DNA of 40,236 nucleotides from Pseudomonadota bacterium (GTDB lineage Bacteria; Pseudomonadota; Alphaproteobacteria; Acetobacterales; Acetobacteraceae): NCBI GenBank assembly GCA_021847175.1, contig JAJZUI010000005.1, positions 1 to 40,236 of the forward strand, read 5' to 3'. Shown piece by piece: positions 15,952 to 23,576 of this stretch (position 1 is its first letter; each line of letters starts with the position of its first letter). The notes under the pieces were generated by a model. It saw only the letters and a program-made list of their open reading frames with translations, ran no database searches and was not told where the DNA came from. The position numbers and the translations under genes were made by a program.

Positions 15952-18621
15952 ATGGCGACAGTGCCGACGGCAACCATCACCGGCAATATAACCACCCCGA
16001 TTAATCTGGCTGCGGGGAACTACGCGGATCCCGTTACCAACGCCGGAACAATCTCGGTGTCGTCCGGCCCCTATGCTCTCGGCGCGACGAGCAACTGGAC
16101 CCTCGTCAACGACGGCACGATCCTGGGGGCGGTGGCGAGCGGCGACTACGGCGTGTACCTGAACAGCGGCGCGATCACCAACGCCGCAGGGGCCATGATC
16201 GCTGGCGGCGGCGCGCTGGAGATCAAGTCCGGCGCCGGCGTCGTTCTCAACAGCGGCGTCCTCGCCGGCTCGTACCTGGGCGGCGCGTTCCTCTACGGTG
16301 GCGGCTACCTCGCCAACACCGGCACCGGCAGGATCACCGGCGCGCAATACGGGGCAGGCTTCAAGACCGCGGCCGGGACGGTCGTGAACCACGGCCTGAT
16401 CTCGGGCGCCAGCAACGCAGGCGTGGTGCTGGCCAAGGGGGGCGACGTCGAGAATTTCGCCGGCGCAACGATCTCCGGGGGCTCGTACGGCATCCGGGCC
16501 GGGCACGGCGCGGGCACCGTCCAGTCCGCCGGCACCATCGTCGGTGGCAATGGCACGGCGGTTTCCCTCGCATACGGCTACCACAATCGCGTGGACGTCG
16601 CGCCGGGCGCCGTCTTCCAGGGGATCGTCGACGGCGGCAACACCATCGGCTCGCCCGTGGAGAGCACGCTGCAGCTGGCCTATTACGTAGGCCGCCCCAC
16701 GGGCACGCTCACCAACCTCAACGCCAGCTTCGTCAATTTCCAGCAGATCTCGGTCAAGGGCGACTGGGTGTTCGGCGCCAACGACACGCTGCTGCCGGGC
16801 GTGACGCTGACGGATGCGGGCGCCGGGACCAAGAGCCCCGCCGGCACCATCGGCGGCTATGGGCTGATGCTCAATGCCAACGACGCCGTGACGGTCGAGC
16901 CGGGCGCGCTGGTCTCGCGAGCCAGTTCCACGACGCCGTACACGGCCGGCATCTTCGCCCTGGGCAACGCCGGCAACGTCTATGTCGCCAATGCCGGCCT
17001 CGTTACGAACGCCGCCAACAACACCGCCGCGGGGATCGCGCTGTTCGACGGCGGCACCATCGTCAACGGGCTGACGAGCGGCGGGGTCTTCACGGCGACC
17101 GGAACCATCGTCGGCCACGATGTCGGCATCTACGCCACCGCAGCCGCGGGCATCGCCGCCACCATCGTCAACCCCGGCATCATCCAGGGCATCTACAGCA
17201 GCGGGGTCGATCTGAAAGCCGTCGCCGCCGTGGGTAACTTTTCCGGCGGCACGATCATCGCGCCGCAGAACGGCCTGGTCGCCGAGGTCGGGGGTACGGT
17301 CGTCAACGCCGGCCTTATCGCCGCGACGAGCGCGAGCAACTCGCAGGGCGTCTATCTCAATGGCGGCGCGGTCACCAATCTCGCGAGCGGCACGATCTCG
17401 GGCTGGGTCGGCATCCAGGCGGGTTTAACTGCCGCGCCGATGACCGTGGTCGATGCCGGAACGATCGCGGGGTCCGCCTATGCGATCCAGTTCCGCGCGG
17501 GTGCCAACAACGCCCTGGTGCTCGATCCTGGCGCGTATGTGCATGGGACGGTTGGCGGCCAGAATACCCTCAACTCGGGCTTCGTCACCTCGCTCGAACT
17601 CGCCGCCGGCACCGGGACATTCAACAGCTCCATCACCACGCTGCGCGACGTCTATCAGATAGACGTCAACAGTGGCGCGAACTGGGTCTGGACCGGGTCG
17701 GGCGCCACGCTCGCCGCCGGCGCCGTTCTTTCCGATTTCGGCGCCCTCACGCTCGCCTCCGCGCTCGCGGGGGCCGGCGACATCTCGCTTGGCACGAACG
17801 CGACCCTCGCCGTCATGCCCGGCGCCACGCCCGCGCCGACGATCACCAGCTTCGGCGGCCATGAGACGATCGAGGTGGTCGGCGGTTCCGCCACCGGTCT
17901 CACGCTCTCGGGCTCGCAACTCACCATCGCCGGCACGGGCGTCACGCTCAATGTCAACACGGCTCTGCCGGCACGTGATTTCGGTTTCGTCACGAGCAAC
18001 GGCAACACCTACATCACCGCCTGCTTCGCCGCGGGCACGCGCATCGCCGGTGCGTTCGGCAAGGTGCCGGTGGAGGCGCTGCGCGAGGGTGACCGGGTGC
18101 GCACCGCCTCCGGCCGTCTGGCGACGGTACGCTGGCTCGGCCATCGCCGCACCAACCTGCGCCAGCACCCGCGCCCGCACGACGTGATGCCGGTTCGCGT
18201 GCGCGCCGGCGCCTTCGGCGACCGGCTGCCGAGCCGGGACCTGGTTCTTTCGCCCGATCACGCGGTGTTCATGGACGGCTACCTCGTGCCGATCCGCCAC
18301 CTCGTCAACGGCCAGAGCATCGTGCAGGAGACCCGCGATGCCGTCACCTACTGGCATGTGGAGCTAGAGAGGCACGACGTGCTGCTCGCCGAGGACCTGC
18401 CCTGCGAGTCCTACCTCGACACCGGCAACCGCGCCGCGTTCGAGAATGCCGAGGGTCCGATGGAACTGCACCCCGACTTCGCCCGCCGCGTGTGGCGCGA
18501 GCAGGGCTGCGCGCCGATCCTGGTGGACCCGGCGGAGCCCGCCCTGCGCGCGCTGCATATGCGCCTGCTCGCCCGGGCGCGTTTCGTGGCTACCGCGCGG
18601 GTGACAAGCGTGTCAGCATGA
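15952..18621 (+). CDS. Large beta-repeat protein with C-terminal Hint (Hedgehog/intein) domain
   Basis: The protein has 889 residues. Residues 1-690 are low-complexity beta-strand repeats rich in G, N, T, A and V, with recurring patterns such as VVNAGLIAATS, AVTNLASGTISG and TIVNPGIIQGI. They look like the right-handed beta-helix of secreted adhesins. Residues 691-860 form a Hint_2 domain beginning CFAAGTRIAGAFGKVPVEAL, with the candidate nucleophile Cys691. It continues with LREGDRVRT, LVLSPDHAVFMDGYLVPIRHL (His770), YWHVELERHDVLLAEDLP and CESYLDTGNR. Hint domains cleave or splice peptide bonds; in this bacterial class the role is not established. No signal peptide is visible at the N-terminus, and no autotransporter barrel is visible. 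The ATG follows AGGAG closely. The last 13 codons overlap a leader sequence that is repeated upstream of the second binding-protein gene. Confidence 0.85.
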   Translation: MATVPTATITGNITTPINLAAGNYADPVTNAGTISVSSGPYALGATSNWTLVNDGTILGAVASGDYGVYLNSGAITNAAGAMIAGGGALEIKSGAGVVLNSGVLAGSYLGGAFLYGGGYLANTGTGRITGAQYGAGFKTAAGTVVNHGLISGASNAGVVLAKGGDVENFAGATISGGSYGIRAGHGAGTVQSAGTIVGGNGTAVSLAYGYHNRVDVAPGAVFQGIVDGGNTIGSPVESTLQLAYYVGRPTGTLTNLNASFVNFQQISVKGDWVFGANDTLLPGVTLTDAGAGTKSPAGTIGGYGLMLNANDAVTVEPGALVSRASSTTPYTAGIFALGNAGNVYVANAGLVTNAANNTAAGIALFDGGTIVNGLTSGGVFTATGTIVGHDVGIYATAAAGIAATIVNPGIIQGIYSSGVDLKAVAAVGNFSGGTIIAPQNGLVAEVGGTVVNAGLIAATSASNSQGVYLNGGAVTNLASGTISGWVGIQAGLTAAPMTVVDAGTIAGSAYAIQFRAGANNALVLDPGAYVHGTVGGQNTLNSGFVTSLELAAGTGTFNSSITTLRDVYQIDVNSGANWVWTGSGATLAAGAVLSDFGALTLASALAGAGDISLGTNATLAVMPGATPAPTITSFGGHETIEVVGGSATGLTLSGSQLTIAGTGVTLNVNTALPARDFGFVTSNGNTYITACFAAGTRIAGAFGKVPVEALREGDRVRTASGRLATVRWLGHRRTNLRQHPRPHDVMPVRVRAGAFGDRLPSRDLVLSPDHAVFMDGYLVPIRHLVNGQSIVQETRDAVTYWHVELERHDVLLAEDLPCESYLDTGNRAAFENAEGPMELHPDFARRVWREQGCAPILVDPAEPALRALHMRLLARARFVATARVTSVSA

Positions 18622-18648
18622 CCCCCTGACGAGGAGGGGGTCCAAGAC
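18583..18648 (+). promoter_or_regulatory. Conserved leader, copy 1: palindrome plus RBS-covering hairpin
   Basis: These 66 nt directly upstream of the first substrate-binding-protein gene match 56 of 66 positions, without gaps, in the leader of the second copy (20232-20297). It contains the palindrome GTCA-GCA-TGAC (18612-18622) and an 8-bp perfect stem GACCCCCT/AGGGGGTC (18620-18627 with 18635-18642). The right arm of this stem covers the ribosome-binding site. The stop codon of the Hint gene (18619-18621) lies inside the palindrome. Confidence 0.6.
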
Positions 18649-20217
18649 ATGAAACGTCGTGCCTTCATGGCGTCCGGCGCCGCGACCGCGCTTGCCGTGC
18701 CCGGTGTCACGCGCGCCGCCACCAGCACGCTGAACCACATCCCGATCGCTGATCCCGGTTCGCTCGACCCGGTGTGGACCACCGGCGATCCCACGCGCAA
18801 CTTCTCGCTCGCCGTCTATGACACGCTCTACGGCAACGACGCGAACTTCGTTCCGCATCCGCAAATGGCGGCCGGGCATACGGTTTCGTCCGACAAGCGC
18901 ACCTGGACGATCACGCTGCGCGACGGACTGAAGTTCCACGACAACGCGCCGGTCACCGCCGCGGATTGCGTCGCCTCGCTCAGGCGCTGGGCGCAGGTCG
19001 ATGCGTTCGGCATCACCGTCGGCGCGTTCGTGGACAGCTTCACCGCGCCCAACGACAAGACGCTGGTCATCAAGCTCAAGAAGCCCTTCGCGATGATCCC
19101 CAACGCGCTGGCCTTCTACAGTTCCTGCATCATGCCGGCGCACCAGGTTCCGGCGAACCCGCGCGACCAGATCCGCACGGCAATTGGCAGCGGCCCCTTC
19201 GTCTTCAACGCGGCCGAGCGGGTGCCCGGCGCCAAGCTCGTCTTCGAGAAATTCGCCGGCTACGTCCCGCGCGGCAGCGGCACGCCCTCGTTCATGGCCG
19301 GCCCGAAGGTCGCCTATTTCGACCGCGTTGTGTGGACGGTGATCAACGACTCCGCCACCGCCGCCGCGGCGCTGGAATCCGGCGAGCAGGACTGGTGGGC
19401 GTTTCCCGACATCGACCTGATCGCCGCCCTCCAGGCGACGGGCAAGATCAAGACACGCGTCACCGACGTGACCGGCGAGATCGGCTGCCTGCGCTTCAAC
19501 TGGCTCTATCCGCCGTTCGACAAGCCACAGATCCGCCGCCTCGTGCTGCGCGCGATGAACCAGAAGGAGGTGATGGCCGCCGTTGCCGGCTCGCAGCCCA
19601 GCATCATCAAGACCGATGTCGGCGTCTTCGTCCCCGGCACGCCGATGGCTTCCACGACGGGGGTCGCGGTGACGCGCGGGGTGAAGGACCCGGCGAGCCT
19701 CAGGCCGGAGCTGGAGAAGGCCGGCTACAAGGGTGAGAAGATCGTCGTGCTGGTGGGCGCGAATGTCCCGATCATTAACAGCGAGGGCCTGGTCTGCATC
19801 GACGTGCTGAAGAAGATGGGCTTCAACGTCGAGCTGCAGTCGCTCGATTTCGGCACCGTGGTGCAGCGCCGCGAATCCCAGAAGCCGCCCTCGCAGGGCG
19901 GGTGGAACATCTTCTTCACCTTCCTCGGCGGCATCGGCAACATCATGCCGCTCGCCAACCCCGCCCTCGAGGGCAACGGCAGGAAAGCCTGGTACGGCTG
20001 GCCCACGATGCCGACGATGGACAAGCTGATGGCGGCGTGGCTGAGCGCGCCCGATCTCGCCGCGCAGCAGAAGATCTGCGAGCAGATGCAGCAGGTGCTT
20101 TGGCACGACGTGCCGTATGTGCCGCTCGGCATGTACCAGCAGCCGACCGCCTACCGCACGTATCTCAGGGATATCCGCATGGGATTCCCGCAGATGTACG
20201 GCGTGCGCCGCGCCTGA
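18649..20217 (+). CDS. ABC transporter substrate-binding protein, family 5, copy 1
   Basis: This is a 522-residue periplasmic solute-binding protein of the SBP_bac_5 class, which carries peptides, nickel or other small solutes to an ABC permease. The N-terminus MKRRAFMASGAATALAVPG has a twin-arginine pair and a hydrophobic stretch, with probable cleavage after TRA (about residue 23). Family segments include SLDPVWTT, TWTITLRDGLKFHDNAPVTAADCVASL, KKPFAMIPNALAF, and a C-terminal YVPLGMYQQPTAYR. An excellent GGAGGGGG site lies 8 nt before the ATG. The gene starts 27 bp after the Hint gene and is followed by a paralogue. No permease or ATPase gene is present nearby, so its transporter partner is encoded elsewhere or absent. 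Confidence 0.9.
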   Translation: MKRRAFMASGAATALAVPGVTRAATSTLNHIPIADPGSLDPVWTTGDPTRNFSLAVYDTLYGNDANFVPHPQMAAGHTVSSDKRTWTITLRDGLKFHDNAPVTAADCVASLRRWAQVDAFGITVGAFVDSFTAPNDKTLVIKLKKPFAMIPNALAFYSSCIMPAHQVPANPRDQIRTAIGSGPFVFNAAERVPGAKLVFEKFAGYVPRGSGTPSFMAGPKVAYFDRVVWTVINDSATAAAALESGEQDWWAFPDIDLIAALQATGKIKTRVTDVTGEIGCLRFNWLYPPFDKPQIRRLVLRAMNQKEVMAAVAGSQPSIIKTDVGVFVPGTPMASTTGVAVTRGVKDPASLRPELEKAGYKGEKIVVLVGANVPIINSEGLVCIDVLKKMGFNVELQSLDFGTVVQRRESQKPPSQGGWNIFFTFLGGIGNIMPLANPALEGNGRKAWYGWPTMPTMDKLMAAWLSAPDLAAQQKICEQMQQVLWHDVPYVPLGMYQQPTAYRTYLRDIRMGFPQMYGVRRA

Positions 20218-20231
20218 CGCGCGACGGGCGC

Positions 20232-20297
20232 TTCGTGGCTACCGCACCCCCGGCAAACGTGTCAGCATGACCCTCTGACAAGGAGGGGGACCAAGAC
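20232..20297 (+). promoter_or_regulatory. Conserved leader, copy 2: palindrome plus RBS-covering hairpin
   Basis: This is the intergenic counterpart of the 18583-18648 leader. The GTCA-GCA-TGAC palindrome (20261-20271) is unchanged. The ribosome-binding-site hairpin is retained as CCCTCT (20271-20276) with AGGGGG (20284-20289), which includes one G-T wobble. The frame that encodes the Hint C-terminus in copy 1 still reads RFVATA...VSA-stop here, although no Hint gene precedes it. Confidence 0.6.
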
Positions 20298-21866
20298 ATG
20301 AAACGTCGTGCCTTCATGGCGTCCGGGGCCGCCACCGCGCTGGCCGCGCCCGGTATCGCGAGCGCCGCGACCACCACGCTCAAGTTCATCCCGCAGGCGG
20401 ATGTCGCCTCGCTCGACCCCGTGTGGACCACGGCGGACATTACCCGCAACTACTCGCTTGCCGTCTACGACACGCTCTACGGCAACGACGCGAACTTCAT
20501 TCCGCAGCCGCAAATGGCGGCCGGCCACACGCTCTCGTCAGACAAGCGCACCTGGACCATCACGCTGCGCGACGGGCTGAAGTTCCACGACAACACGCCG
20601 GTCACCGCCGCGGACTGCGCCGCCTCGCTCAAGCGCTGGGTCCAGGTCGACTCCTTCGGCATCACCGTCGGTTCCTATGTGGACAGCTTTTCGGCGCCCA
20701 ACGACAAGACCCTGGTCATCAAGCTCAAGAAGCCCTTCGCGATGATCCCCAACGCGCTGGCTTTCTACAGCTCCTGCATCATGCCGGCGCACCAGGTTCC
20801 GGCGAACCCGCATGACCAGATCAAGGGCACGGTCGGCAGCGGTCCCTTTGTCTTCAACGCGGCCGAGCGGGTGGCCGGCGTCAAGATCGTCTTCGACAAG
20901 TTCACCGGCTACGTCCCGCGCACCAGCGGCACCCCCTCGTTCATGGCCGGCCCGAAGGTCGCCCATTTCGACCGCGTCGAATGGACCGTGATTCCGGACT
21001 CCGCGACCAAGGCCGCGGCGCTGGAATCCGGCGAGCAGGATTGGTGGGAAAATCCGGACATCGATCTCATCCCTTCCCTGCAGCACACCGGCAAGATCAA
21101 GACGCGCGTCACCGACGTGACCGGCGAGATCGGCTGCCTGCGCTTCAACTGGCTCTACCCGCCCTTCGACAAGCCGGAGATCCGCCGCCTCGTGCTGAAG
21201 GCGATCAACCAGACGGAGGTGATGGCCGCGGTCGCCGGCTCTGATCCGAGTGTCGTCAAGACCGATGTCGGCGTCTTCGTCCCCGGCACGCCGATGGCCT
21301 CCACCACGGGCGTTGCCGTGACGCACGGGGTCAAGGACCCGGCGAGCCTCAAGCCGGAGCTCGAGAAGGCCGGCTACAAGGGCGAGAAGATCACCGTGCT
21401 GGTGGCGACCAACTTTCCGGTCATCAACAGCGAGGGGCTGGTCTGCGTCGATGTGCTGAAGAAGATGGGCTTCAACGTCGACCTCGCGTCGCTCGACTGG
21501 GGCACCGTGGTGCAGCGCCGCGCGGTGATGAAGCCGCCCGCCGAAGGTGGGTGGAACATCTTCTTCACCTTCCTCGGCGGCATCGGCAACATCATGCCCA
21601 TCGCGAATGTCGCGCTGCAGGGCAATGGGAAGAACGCCTGGTTCGGCTGGCCCACAATGCCGGCCATGCAAAAGCTGATGACGGCCTGGCTCGACGCGCC
21701 CAGCCTCGCCGCGCAGCAGAAGATCTGCGAGCAGATGCAGCAGGTGTTCTGGCAGGAGGTGCCCTACGTGCCGCTGGGCATGTACCAGCAGCCGACCGCC
21801 TATCGCACGTACCTCAAGGACATCCGCATGGGCTTCCCGCAGATGTACGGCGTGCGCCGCGTCTGA
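20298..21866 (+). CDS. ABC transporter substrate-binding protein, family 5, copy 2
   Basis: This is a tandem paralogue of the preceding gene: the same 522 residues, no gaps, and about 84% identity by hand alignment. It has the same twin-arginine-type signal MKRRAFMASGAATALAAPG, with probable cleavage after ASA. Differences cluster at solvent- and ligand-facing-looking sites. One example is the segment EQDWWENPDIDLIPSLQHTG, where copy 1 reads EQDWWAFPDIDLIAALQATG. This suggests drift in ligand preference and not simple redundancy. The strong ribosome-binding site and leader are also duplicated. The repeat unit measures 1,649 bp from start codon to start codon. It is the last gene of the run before a convergent Hint-like gene. 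Confidence 0.9.
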   Translation: MKRRAFMASGAATALAAPGIASAATTTLKFIPQADVASLDPVWTTADITRNYSLAVYDTLYGNDANFIPQPQMAAGHTLSSDKRTWTITLRDGLKFHDNTPVTAADCAASLKRWVQVDSFGITVGSYVDSFSAPNDKTLVIKLKKPFAMIPNALAFYSSCIMPAHQVPANPHDQIKGTVGSGPFVFNAAERVAGVKIVFDKFTGYVPRTSGTPSFMAGPKVAHFDRVEWTVIPDSATKAAALESGEQDWWENPDIDLIPSLQHTGKIKTRVTDVTGEIGCLRFNWLYPPFDKPEIRRLVLKAINQTEVMAAVAGSDPSVVKTDVGVFVPGTPMASTTGVAVTHGVKDPASLKPELEKAGYKGEKITVLVATNFPVINSEGLVCVDVLKKMGFNVDLASLDWGTVVQRRAVMKPPAEGGWNIFFTFLGGIGNIMPIANVALQGNGKNAWFGWPTMPAMQKLMTAWLDAPSLAAQQKICEQMQQVFWQEVPYVPLGMYQQPTAYRTYLKDIRMGFPQMYGVRRV

Positions 21867-21879
21867 ACTTTGACGGAGC

Positions 21880-21902
21880 GGGGCCGCCACGCCGGCGGCC
21901 CC
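21880..21902. terminator. GC-rich hairpin after the second binding-protein gene
   Basis: A perfect 9-bp stem GGGGCCGCC/GGCGGCCCC (21880-21888 with 21894-21902) encloses a 5-nt loop, 14 bp after the stop codon and between convergent genes. No T-tract follows on either strand. It may act as a transcript-stabilising 3' hairpin or a weak bidirectional terminator. Confidence 0.45.
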
Positions 21903-21968
21903 GAACCCCGTTGCCGCGACACGCCCGCCAAGGGGCGGCCGGTTCCGTATGGCCCGGAGCCGCCCCGC

Positions 21969-22823
21969 CTAAGCCGGCTCCAGATGCGTGTGCCAGGACG
22001 TCAGGTGCAGCACCATCACGCGCGGAGACGTGGACGGGGGCAGTGCCAGGGTTGCATCGCCGCTGGTCCAGCGCCAGGCGGCGTTGTCGTGGCGCTCGAT
22101 CGCGTAGAACCCTTCGCCGAAGCCGGGATCGTCGAGGGCAAGGGCCTTGCCGTCGAGTTCCACCCCGCGGACGGCCACGCCGAAACGACGCGAATCCAGC
22201 GAGCCGCGCTGCCGCCCGGGGGGCGAGACCAGGCGCAGCACTGTCATCGGCGCCCCGTCCGTCACGGGGAGGGTGACCTCAAGGCGATCGGCGCCGAGCG
22301 TGGCGGGGAGTTCCTGCGCACCCAGCATCAGGCGCAGGGGCAGCGGCGGCGGCGGGCAAAGGCCGGCCCTCAGCGCCACCAACTCCGGACCCGCGGGGAG
22401 CGGGCGGAGCCGGGTGGCGAAGCCCCGTGGACCCGGCAGGGGTAGGCTCACCCCTTCAGCCGTCAGTGTCGCCGCCTGGTCGGCGGCAAGTGCGTACCAT
22501 TGCGGCGGGGCGGCTGGTAGGCGGCGGATGGTGGCGCCGTTGGCGAGCGCGCCGGCCGGGGCGAGCTGGTCGGCGAAGGCGATCCATTGCAGCGGCGAGA
22601 GGATGAGGGGGGCGGACGGCGACCCGGGGCCGATCGCCCCGGCTGCGAGGATCACGGCATCGGCGACCGCGCCGGTCGGCAGTTCCACCACCGATGTGAG
22701 CACGGCCCCGCTGTCGAGGATCGCGCCGGGGGCAAGGTCCTCGACCGGCCGCCGCTCGCCGCCGGAAGCGAGGGCGACGCTGGTGCCGGCGGGGAGCGCG
22801 GTCGCGCCGACGATGGGGGTCAT
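21969..22823 (-). CDS. Degenerate Hint-like protein
   Basis: This is a 284-residue protein. Its first 110 residues follow the Hint_2 pattern without the catalytic residues. LPAGTSVALASGGERRPVEDL stands where intact members read CFxxGTxI...VExL, and LILSPLQWIAFADQLAP replaces the SPDHAVF segment, so the lead Cys and the His are both absent. LANGATI matches the LVNGxTI segment. Residues 185-284 form a second region with FGVAVRGVELDG, GFGEGFYAIERHDNAAWRWTSGDATLALP and a beta-strand-rich end. This resembles modules found in glycan-related Acetobacteraceae proteins, and I cannot name it. There is no signal peptide. The ATG at 22823 starts 7 nt after the rlpA stop codon, so the two are probably one operon. 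Confidence 0.6.
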   Translation of the reverse strand: MTPIVGATALPAGTSVALASGGERRPVEDLAPGAILDSGAVLTSVVELPTGAVADAVILAAGAIGPGSPSAPLILSPLQWIAFADQLAPAGALANGATIRRLPAAPPQWYALAADQAATLTAEGVSLPLPGPRGFATRLRPLPAGPELVALRAGLCPPPPLPLRLMLGAQELPATLGADRLEVTLPVTDGAPMTVLRLVSPPGRQRGSLDSRRFGVAVRGVELDGKALALDDPGFGEGFYAIERHDNAAWRWTSGDATLALPPSTSPRVMVLHLTSWHTHLEPA

Positions 22824-22830
22824 GCCCCCA

Positions 22831-23391
22831 CTATAGGAGGGAGATCTCGACCCTGGCGACACCCGCGTTGAGGATTCCAAGCTTCGCGGCCGCCGCGCGC
22901 GAGAGGTCGATGATGCGGCTGCGCGTGCCCGGCCGGTCGGTGATGGTGACGACGACGGAGCGGCCGGTGGCGGGGTCCGTGACGAGGACCCGCGAGCCCA
23001 GGGGCAGGGTGGCGTGCGCGGCGGTAAGCTGGTGTTCGTTGAAAGGCGTGCCGGCGGCGGTACGGCGCCCCTGCCAGGCGGGACCGCCATACCAGGAGGC
23101 GAGGCCAATCTGCTCCCAGCCGAGACGCGCCGGGCGCCAGGCGCCCTCGGGCCGCCAGAAGGCGGCGTGGAGCAGCCGCGCCTGGCCATCCGCGAGATAG
23201 GGGGCGACGGTGGCGCGCGACGGGCGATGGTGCACGCGCGCGCGCGCGAGCTTGCGCAACGGCTTCGGGGCGGCGGGCTGCACGGCCGGCTGCGCGGCGA
23301 GGGCCGGGGTGGCAAAAAGAACGGAAGCCATGAGGTGGGGCAGGATACGGCGCGCCAACGCGGCACGACTGGTCATCGGTCGGGTGAACAT
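22831..23391 (-). CDS. rlpA: RlpA-like septal ring / lytic transglycosylase family protein
   Basis: This is a 186-residue secreted protein with a double-psi beta-barrel. The signal peptide is clear: basic residues, then [15 protein letters not shown] with cleavage after ALA near residue 26. The mature domain shows [35 protein letters not shown], and [19 protein letters not shown], the standard RlpA core with the SWYG and aspartate motifs. Characterised RlpA cleaves peptidoglycan strands lacking stem peptides at the septum. No lipobox and no SPOR domain are present, so it is a short version that may be soluble in the periplasm. The start at 23391 follows an AGGAGA site. It lies upstream of, and is probably cotranscribed with, the degenerate Hint gene. 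Confidence 0.88.
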   Translation of the reverse strand: MFTRPMTSRAALARRILPHLMASVLFATPALAAQPAVQPAAPKPLRKLARARVHHRPSRATVAPYLADGQARLLHAAFWRPEGAWRPARLGWEQIGLASWYGGPAWQGRRTAAGTPFNEHQLTAAHATLPLGSRVLVTDPATGRSVVVTITDRPGTRSRIIDLSRAAAAKLGILNAGVARVEISLL

Positions 23392-23528
23392 GGGGGTGTC
23401 TCTCCTGGAATAGGCGCGATGAGCCAAAGGAACGGCGGGAAGGCGGGGTGGATAAGGATGGGGGGAGTGTGAGGATGAATGTGGCGAGAATAGGATGGGC
23501 GGCAGCGCCGTAGCGTGCCGCGGACATG

Positions 23529-23553
23529 AAAAAGGCCCCTCGCGGGGCCTTTT
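23529..23553. terminator. Bidirectional intrinsic terminator
   Basis: A 6-bp GGCCCC/GGGGCC stem (23534-23539 with 23544-23549) has a TCGC loop, flanked by five A on the left and four T on the right. A U-tract therefore follows the hairpin on both strands. It lies 24 bp past the stop of the minus-strand PEP-CTERM gene, which it most likely serves. Confidence 0.85.
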
Positions 23554-23576
23554 CCGTATCGGGACTGTGGCTCGCG

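Noticed and set aside
14095-17118. Long minus-strand frame across the glycosyltransferase and Hint gene
   Set aside because: It reads antisense to two recognisable genes and has no conserved motif.
15952-18621. Autotransporter (type V secretion) protein
   Set aside because: The repeats look similar, but the C-terminus is a Hint domain and there is no outer-membrane barrel.
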